Assembly: GCA_013397935.1 (NCBI GenBank)
Contig: VZRN01011464.1
Location: forward strand, 1,782,244 to 1,846,243
Length of the DNA stretch: 64,000 nucleotides
Direction: 5' to 3'
Origin: Dasyornis broadbenti
Taxonomy: Eukaryota > Chordata > Aves > Passeriformes > Dasyornithidae
Shown: positions 62,901 through 64,000 of the stretch, one piece after another
How the letters are laid out: each line of letters starts with the position of its first letter
Numbering within the stretch: the stretch's first letter is position 1
Translations under genes and position numbers: made by a program
Notes under the pieces: model-generated
What the model was told of the DNA's origin: nothing
Databases searched by the model: none
What the model saw: only the letters and a program-made list of their open reading frames with translations

Positions 62901-64000
62901 TAAGGAGTCTATTTCTCTCCTTCACATGCTAGAGATGGAGGAAAGCCTTATGTTTATGCAATATTTCTATTTGTTTCCGCAAAGAATACAGGAACGGATA
63001 CGTCTTCCACACAGAAAAACAAACTGCTTTTCTTCAGGTTCATTAATTCTCCTTTTTTTTTAAGTCTCAAAGCTTTGTTTTTATCAAAAGGAGGGGATAT
63101 GTCTTTATTTTTTTTCCAAGAATTCTATGCTTTCACTTGCTAATGCTCTACAAATATAATTTGTAAGTGTCTGCTGTCCTGGAATTCAAGTTTCTTCTGA
63201 GCATCAAATTCCAGTTGCATCCTATTTCATAAGTGTGTGACAGGAAAAATTTAAATCACAGCTTTTTCTCATACTTTGCCTGAGACATTCTGTGCTTGAA
63301 CCTGAATGTAACTAAGCATTTCTGTAATGCCTACCTGCTGCATGGCATATCATCTGATTAAATACTTACACTTTGTGGGTATGTCATATAGAACTGAACA
63401 CCAGCTGACATATAGACAGCTTTTGTGGGGCTGTGCTGCCTGCAAGGTTGTAGCCTTTATTTTGTTTGTTACTTGGGTAGGTAGAATCCTACAATCATAA
63501 TTATATATTCAAAGTACCATTAATTATTCTGAATATTTAAAAACTGACATTCATTTTGGAGATCAGATTTTTTATCTAATTTTGTGTTTTCTAGAGCGAG
63601 CTCTTCGTCCTAACAGAATGTACTGGAGACAAGGCATCTACTTGAATTGGTCTCCTGAAGCTTATTGTCTAGTGGAGTCAGCAGTATTTGACAACAATCC
63701 AGACAGTTTTTTGAAAATTACAGCACCTTCTTGCAGAAAAGGTTAATTATTCCTGAGCCTGAATTTTGCTCCAGTTTGATTGCAGCTTGGCATTTTGGTT
63801 TGTTGTGCTTTTGCCTTTGGAATGTAGAGTTTGTCTTCATAATTAAAAGTATGGCAGATTGTGTCTGTAATTTCCCTCTTTTGGTTTCTTAAAGGGTGCA
63901 TCCTTTTGGGGCAAGTTGTGGATCACATAGATTCTCTTATGGAAGAATGGTTTCCAGGTTTGTTGGAAATAGATGTATGTGGTGAAGGGGAAACACTGTT
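17787..64000 (+). CDS. LRRK2: LRRK2, leucine-rich repeat kinase 2 (exons 1-37, 3' incomplete)
   Basis: Large multidomain Roco protein: a GTPase (ROC-COR) linked to a Ser/Thr kinase that, in mammals, phosphorylates Rab GTPases on membranes of the endolysosomal system. Thirty-seven exons were traced by reading frame, GT-AG borders and phase, giving 1,809 codons plus 2 nt without interruption. Domain order: armadillo (about residues 1-690), ankyrin (about 692-860), phosphoserine linker (about 897-980), LRR (about 983-1280), ROC (about 1335-1514, P-loop GNTGSGKTT with Lys1349), COR (1515 onward). Residue numbers run 0 to +2 relative to human. The start ATG has a strong Kozak context (GCCATGG) and encodes MASGGLEEE, like human MASG. 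The window ends in COR, so kinase and WD40 parts are not visible. Identity is very secure from near-identical ROC and COR segments; the transcript itself is inferred from sequence only. Confidence 0.98.
17941..18018 (+). other. LRRK2 intron 1 (78 bp)
   Basis: Very short GC-rich intron with GTGAGC donor and CCCCCCAG acceptor, inside the CpG island. Every other intron visible here is longer. Confidence 0.9.
18019..18104 (+). CDS. LRRK2: LRRK2 exon 2
   Basis: Acceptor CCCCCCAG, donor CAGCAG|GTCAGG; phase 1 in, phase 0 out. Encodes RLFSGKNVHVPLLLVVD, aligned with human KLFQGKNIHVPLLIVLD. It sits only 78 bp after exon 1 and is still inside the CpG island. Confidence 0.96.
18105..22343 (+). other. 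LRRK2 intron 2
   Basis: About 4.2 kb, the largest intron in the window. The first 150 bases belong to the CpG island and the rest is AT-rich with T runs. I see no repeat family or second gene. Short ORFs such as 21040-21261 have no recognisable content. Confidence 0.7.
22344..22450 (+). CDS. LRRK2: LRRK2 exon 3
   Basis: Acceptor TTTTACAG, donor CACCA|GTAAGT; phase 0 in, 2 out. Encodes GWSLLCKLLEICPSTLQS and DVGKDWEVLAVHQ, clear counterparts of human GWSLLCKLIEVCPGTMQS and DVGNDWEVLGVHQ. Armadillo region. Confidence 0.97.
22451..25675 (+). other. LRRK2 intron 3
   Basis: About 3.2 kb, AT-rich. It holds an 11-bp direct repeat of TTATAAATTTA at 24501-24511 and 24517-24527, and a poly-T run before exon 4. 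Nothing else recognised. Confidence 0.65.
25676..25764 (+). CDS. LRRK2: LRRK2 exon 4
   Basis: Follows a poly-T tract and acceptor TTTTTAG; donor TCAG|GTATTG; phase 2 in, 1 out. Encodes QILKMLTVHKGNINLSIIG and LKALNLLLMSG, matching the human LILKMLTVH segment. Armadillo region. Confidence 0.96.
26179..26313 (+). CDS. LRRK2: LRRK2 exon 5
   Basis: Acceptor CTATTCAG, donor GAGAAAG|GTATTT; phase 1 to 1, 135 nt. Encodes LLLEEEVDVFSLVFNAMHTF and HGCKALHKLFEK, similar to human ILDEESDIFMLIFDAMHSF and LGCKALHVLFER. Armadillo region. Confidence 0.96.
27943..28077 (+). CDS. LRRK2: LRRK2 exon 6
   Basis: Acceptor CAATTTAG, donor GGTCCAT|GTAAGT; phase 1 to 1, 135 nt. Encodes VPEEQLTEFVESKDHMI and LYSLHSLAGP; human has VSEEQLTEFVENKDYMI. 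Armadillo region. Confidence 0.96.
28078..33503 (+). other. LRRK2 introns 6 and 7 (around exon 7)
   Basis: Intron 6 (28078-30895) contains a T-rich low-complexity stretch at 28243-28281. Intron 7 (31028-33503) contains a less AT-rich block at about 31440-32410 that reads like an old insertion but matches no family I know. No coding content found in either intron. Confidence 0.5.
30896..31027 (+). CDS. LRRK2: LRRK2 exon 7
   Basis: Acceptor TCTTTAG, donor ACATTAG|GTAAGT; phase 1 to 1. Encodes NVEVLMSGNVRCYNVIVEMM and QEVSCCLLHKLTLG, nearly identical to human, so it is one of the best conserved armadillo exons. Confidence 0.97.
33504..33623 (+). CDS. LRRK2: LRRK2 exon 8
   Basis: Acceptor GTTTTCAG, donor CTTCTAA|GTGAGT; phase 1 to 1, 120 nt. 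Encodes NFFNILVLHKVPEVIVKAV and LSCLALL, aligned with human NFFNILVLNEVHEFVVKAV. Armadillo region. Confidence 0.97.
34750..34874 (+). CDS. LRRK2: LRRK2 exon 9
   Basis: Acceptor CTTTCAAG, donor GTGCTG|GTGAGA; phase 1 to 0. Encodes ETIFLNRDLEER, an acidic run of six Glu (residues about 334-339), then WLEACYRALELHRKN. Human has a longer mixed acidic loop here, so loop length varies while flanks are conserved. Confidence 0.96.
35403..35482 (+). CDS. LRRK2: LRRK2 exon 10
   Basis: Acceptor ATATTTAG, donor AATCA|GTCAGT; phase 0 in, 2 out, 80 nt. Encodes EAACWALKNLFLYQRNLHEK then IGDGDN, aligned with human EAACWALNNLLMYQNSLHEK. Armadillo region. Confidence 0.96.
36234..36340 (+). CDS. LRRK2: LRRK2 exon 11
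   Basis: Acceptor CTGAAAG, donor AAAATG|GTAAGG; phase 2 in, 1 out. Encodes VMLSMLMHSSSKEVFQAAAN, nearly identical to human VMLSMLMHSSSKEVFQASAN. Armadillo region. Confidence 0.97.
36824..37000. mobile_element. Possible old non-autonomous DNA transposon in LRRK2 intron 11
   Basis: A 177-bp block with imperfect terminal inverted repeats: TGGTTTCC at the left, GAAAACCA (reverse TGGTTTTC) at the right. Inside are the related motifs tttgcagaccccc and tggtttgcagactgcacatt. Resembles small hAT-like elements. No target duplication recognised. Confidence 0.4.
37990..38119 (+). CDS. LRRK2: LRRK2 exon 12
   Basis: Acceptor GTTGTAG, donor GGAAG|GTAATA; phase 1 in, 2 out. Encodes LLAKGIHMNVLDIMRKHPHS and PEVVESACRILNHVFEGS, matching human LLSKGIHLNVLELMQKHIHS. 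Armadillo region. Confidence 0.96.
38431..38470. repeat. Perfect 20-bp tandem duplication in LRRK2 intron 12
   Basis: Two identical copies of ttacctctattattaaaata lie head to tail. Confidence 0.95.
38703..38827 (+). CDS. LRRK2: LRRK2 exon 13
   Basis: Acceptor ATTTTCAG, donor ATACCTG|GTAAGT; phase 2 in, 1 out. Encodes VVKAMRKHEKSLSVQLEALR, aligned with human ILTVMKRHETSLPVQLEALR. Armadillo region. Confidence 0.95.
38828..40442 (+). other. LRRK2 intron 13
   Basis: About 1.6 kb of AT-rich intron. A 163-codon antisense ORF overlaps exon 14 and the intron end, but it shows no family motif and I take it as chance. Introns 14 (40577-42207) and 16 (42778-44146) likewise hold only A/T runs and short chance ORFs. 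Confidence 0.6.
40443..40576 (+). CDS. LRRK2: LRRK2 exon 14 (divergent)
   Basis: Acceptor TTGCTGCAG, donor AACAGG|GTATGG; phase 1 in, 0 out, 134 nt. Only the end (HSLVLNALNR against human HKLVLAALNR) is clearly similar. The first 30 residues are poorly conserved, but length, phase and position match the human exon. Confidence 0.9.
42208..42352 (+). CDS. LRRK2: LRRK2 exon 15
   Basis: Acceptor TCCATTAG, donor GAACAAG|GTAGGG; phase 0 in, 1 out. Encodes FIGNPSIQKCGLKLLGS and GATDTVLHTLQMYPDEQ, aligned with human FIGNPGIQKCGLKVISS. Armadillo region. Confidence 0.96.
42638..42777 (+). CDS. LRRK2: LRRK2 exon 16
   Basis: Acceptor TTCTAG, donor ATGCAT|GTATGT; phase 1 in, 0 out. Encodes IQFLGLSLLRSLITRKS and VLVSTLRRFKEVTEIQMH, aligned with human IQCLGLSLIGYLITKKN. 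Armadillo region. Confidence 0.95.
44147..44275 (+). CDS. LRRK2: LRRK2 exon 17
   Basis: Acceptor GTTCTTAG, donor CGACAG|GTATCT; phase 0 to 0. Encodes GFHAILAILGLSPCFAKLL and SFDTVIFYQMS, aligned with human GFQTILAILKLSASFSKLL. End of the armadillo region. Confidence 0.96.
44359..44529 (+). CDS. LRRK2: LRRK2 exon 18 (ankyrin region start)
   Basis: Acceptor CCATTCAG, donor TATCAG|GTAATA; phase 0 to 0, 57 codons. Encodes LCCKCFAKIAENDDLKNVML and MAECLLLLGADINKKTKTN. The LLLLGADIN turn is a typical ankyrin feature; human has LLLLGADANQ. Confidence 0.96.
44960..45215 (+). CDS. LRRK2: LRRK2 exon 19 (ankyrin)
   Basis: Acceptor CTGTTAG, donor AAACAAA|GTGAGT; phase 0 in, 1 out, the largest exon here. 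Encodes PKLVELLLANGAREQDVRSA then LTISIKRGDSQIISLLLKKL, strongly conserved ankyrin units, and SICLGGFGFGRLEPSWL. Confidence 0.97.
45442..45630 (+). CDS. LRRK2: LRRK2 exon 20
   Basis: Acceptor ACATACAG, donor AGTGAAG|GTAATG; phase 1 to 1. Encodes SALARMVLKFQMKNISED, a Ser-rich stretch, and FIPDPLVDSIFPLSDDIDSE, the acidic linker after the ankyrin region (human FIPDSSMDSVFAQSDDLDSE). Confidence 0.95.
47027..47148 (+). CDS. LRRK2: LRRK2 exon 21 (14-3-3 phosphosite linker)
   Basis: Acceptor TGTTCAAG, donor TCTGTG|GTAAGT; phase 1 in, 0 out. Encodes KKKSNSIAVADLY and RHSYSV, continuing as GP in exon 22. These match the human Ser910 (KKKSNSIS) and Ser935 (RHSNSLGP) 14-3-3 docking motifs. Residues between them are poorly conserved, which supports functional constraint on the two Ser motifs. 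Confidence 0.93.
47897..47966 (+). CDS. LRRK2: LRRK2 exon 22
   Basis: Acceptor TTTTGCAG, donor TCTCCCA|GTAAGT; phase 0 in, 1 out, 70 nt. Encodes GPGSDYEPLMKQRRKFLLSD then ESP. It completes the RHSYSVGP motif and carries a basic stretch like human LLKRKRKILSSDDS. Confidence 0.92.
48416..48636 (+). CDS. LRRK2: LRRK2 exon 23 (first LRRs)
   Basis: Acceptor TTAATAG, donor TGTGAA|GTAATT; phase 1 in, 0 out. Encodes SSHMRPSDSLSSL (human Ser973 region), then the first leucine-rich repeats: YIKSLDLSSNELESIDAIS and LEHLEKLELHQNALTNIPEQ. Confidence 0.97.
49146..49396 (+). CDS. LRRK2: LRRK2 exon 24 (LRR)
   Basis: Acceptor CTTTCAG, donor GAAGG|GTGAGT; phase 0 in, 2 out. Encodes LTYLDLHSNRFTSFPSYLL, IANLDISRNDIGPS and LKQLNLSYNQLVCIPEFL, regular LRR units nearly identical to human. 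Confidence 0.97.
50541..50689 (+). CDS. LRRK2: LRRK2 exon 25 (LRR)
   Basis: Acceptor ATCATAG, donor GTTCTTG|GTAAGT; phase 2 in, 1 out. Encodes NKISCLCPPLCLKELKILNI and SKNSISSLAENVF, aligned with human LKELKILNLSKNHISSLSEN. Confidence 0.97.
51065..51678 (+). mobile_element. CR1 LINE 3' fragment in LRRK2 intron 25
   Basis: The only clear CR1 inside the gene, in sense orientation. Contains tcagttttgggcccctcact, gaaggacattgaggggctgg, gcctggagaaaaggaggctc and the tail ggtcttttccaacctaaaca + attctatgatt. About 600 bp, 5'-truncated. It makes intron 25 (50690-52485) about a third longer. Confidence 0.95.
52486..52579 (+). CDS. LRRK2: LRRK2 exon 26 (LRR)
   Basis: Acceptor GCTCTAG, donor CCACA|GTAAGT; phase 1 in, 2 out, 94 nt. 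Encodes ITSLKLSQNCFINVPEAILL, one LRR unit matching human MTILKLSQNKFSCIPEAIL. Confidence 0.96.
53645..53831 (+). CDS. LRRK2: LRRK2 exon 27 (LRR)
   Basis: Acceptor TTTTTAG, donor AAGGAG|GTAAGG; phase 2 in, 0 out. Encodes LRSVDLSQNKIVSLPGPMHW, SLNLRELLFNHNQIDVLDLS and LEKLHLSHNKLKE; near identical to human. Confidence 0.98.
54208..54389 (+). CDS. LRRK2: LRRK2 exon 28 (last LRRs)
   Basis: Acceptor TACTTAG, donor ATCAG|GTTCGT, a rather weak donor; phase 0 in, 2 out. Encodes IPPQIGLLENLTSLDVSHN and LSKVWDLPLEGLHLNLDF, the last LRRs and the passage into ROC. Confidence 0.97.
54906..55135 (+). CDS. LRRK2: LRRK2 exon 29 (ROC P-loop and switch I)
   Basis: Acceptor CTACCAG, donor TTTGGAG|GTATTT; phase 2 in, 1 out. 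Encodes RFLQQRLKKAVPYNRMKLMI, the P-loop GNTGSGKTT (Lys1349 and Thr1350, human 1347/1348), switch I TVGIDVKDW, and the start of switch II, NVWDFG. The GTP-binding residues are intact. Confidence 0.98.
56138..56265 (+). CDS. LRRK2: LRRK2 exon 30 (ROC switch II)
   Basis: Acceptor ATCTTAG, donor ATCAAG|GTAAGC; phase 1 in, 0 out. Completes switch II as DFGGQEEFYSTHPHFMTQ, then ALYLAVYDLSKGQAEVDAMK. The CAA codon at 56140-56142 gives Gln1400 where human has Arg1398. The rest is identical to human over long runs. Confidence 0.98.
57324..57542 (+). CDS. LRRK2: LRRK2 exon 31 (ROC, Arg1441 site)
   Basis: Acceptor CTAACAG, donor TTCAAG|GTAAGC; phase 0 to 0, 73 codons. The second codon, CGA (57327-57329), encodes Arg1443, equivalent to human Arg1441, the Parkinson hotspot. 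The guanine-specificity motif VGTHLDVSDE is intact. Also encodes KACMSKITRELLNKRGFPAI and HFVNATEES. Confidence 0.98.
57543..59660 (+). other. LRRK2 intron 31
   Basis: About 2.1 kb between the last ROC exon and the first COR exon. No repeat or coding signal recognised. The neighbouring introns 29, 30, 33, 34 and 35 are also unremarkable. Confidence 0.6.
59661..59862 (+). CDS. LRRK2: LRRK2 exon 32 (COR-A)
   Basis: Acceptor CTTTACAG, donor GAATCAG|GTAAAA; phase 0 in, 1 out. Encodes IRDQPVVGQLIPDSYLELEK, ERKNVPVEFPVID and LQLDENELPHAIHFLNESG, the start of the COR dimerisation domain. Confidence 0.98.
60473..60561 (+). CDS. LRRK2: LRRK2 exon 33 (COR-A)
   Basis: Acceptor TTTGTGCAG, donor GCACAG|GTCAGA; phase 1 in, 0 out, 89 nt. 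Encodes VLLHFQDPALQLRDLYFVD and PKWLCKIMAQ; the human exon differs at only a couple of residues. Confidence 0.98.
61412..61599 (+). CDS. LRRK2: LRRK2 exon 34 (COR)
   Basis: Acceptor TTTTTAAAG, donor AGCAG|GTAATC; phase 0 in, 2 out. Encodes ILMVKVEGSSKYPKGIIKR, DVEKFLLKKSKFPKIYMSQY and FKLLEKFQIALPLGED. It includes the human Arg1628 region (RR in human, RS here). Confidence 0.98.
62526..62680 (+). CDS. LRRK2: LRRK2 exon 35 (COR-B, Tyr1699 site)
   Basis: Acceptor TCTTTCAG, donor GGAAGAG|GTACAA; phase 2 in, 1 out. Encodes LSDHRPVIELPHCENSEIII, RLYEMPYFPMGFWSRLINRL and LEISPYMLSGR. The Tyr in MPYF (TAC 62605-62607) is human Tyr1699, at the ROC-COR interface. Essentially identical to human. Confidence 0.98.
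63595..63741 (+). CDS. LRRK2: LRRK2 exon 36 (COR-B)
   Basis: Acceptor TTTTCTAG, donor AGAAAAG|GTTAAT; phase 1 to 1. Encodes ERALRPNRMYWRQGIYLNWS, PEAYCLVESAVFDNNPDSF and LKITAPSCRK; only the middle differs from human. Confidence 0.98.
63895..64000 (+). CDS. LRRK2: LRRK2 exon 37 (COR-B, cut by window end)
   Basis: Acceptor TTCTTAAAG, phase 1 in; no donor before the window ends. Encodes GCILLGQVVDHIDSLMEEWF, PGLLEIDVCGEGETL. The Leu equivalent to human Leu1795 is present. The remaining COR, kinase and WD40 exons lie beyond 64000. Confidence 0.97.

Overview
This is a vertebrate nuclear genomic window, almost certainly from a bird. Many CR1 LINE fragments with the typical avian 3' tail, ERVL-type LTRs that open with TGTGGTGGGT, and a strong CpG island point that way. 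The species cannot be named. The window has no bacterial-style genes, rRNA, tRNA or CRISPR arrays.

Layout. Positions 1 to about 17,350 are intergenic: AT-rich sequence loaded with retroelement remnants. These are CR1 fragments near 1-505, 756-1120, 8707-9056, 10150-11882, 12566-13720, 15628-15781 and 16155-16425; a solo ERVL-like LTR nested inside one CR1 (about 10318-11367); and a 5' LTR fragment (16982 to about 17345) beside the LRRK2 promoter. A 1-base N at 14514 lies between two nearly identical 116-bp copies and looks like an assembly join. I found no convincing protein-coding gene in this part.

Positions 17,380 to 18,260 are a CpG island holding the promoter, 5' leader and first two exons of LRRK2 (leucine-rich repeat kinase 2) on the + strand. 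From 17787 to the end of the window I could trace 37 consecutive coding exons, all with GT-AG introns and matching phases. They give 5,429 coding nt, or 1,809 codons plus 2 nt, with no frameshift or stop. Exon numbering agrees with the human gene: the codon for human Arg1441 lies in exon 31 and that for Tyr1699 in exon 35. The exons encode the armadillo region (exons 1-17), ankyrin region (18-20), a linker with 14-3-3-type phosphoserine motifs (21-22), leucine-rich repeats (23-28), the ROC GTPase (29-31) and most of COR (32-37). The window ends inside exon 37, so the kinase and WD40 exons lie downstream.

The most interesting point is the ROC switch II motif, which reads D-F-G-G-Q. Human LRRK2 has D-F-A-G-R, with Arg1398 at the Ras Gln61 position, so this bird protein carries the classical GTPase glutamine. 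Other points are two upstream ORFs in the leader (one overlapping the main start), the LTR fragment next to the promoter, the nested LTR-in-CR1 insertion, a perfect 15-bp hairpin at 6570-6604, and a possible old DNA-transposon remnant in intron 11. I saw no wholly new biological system here.
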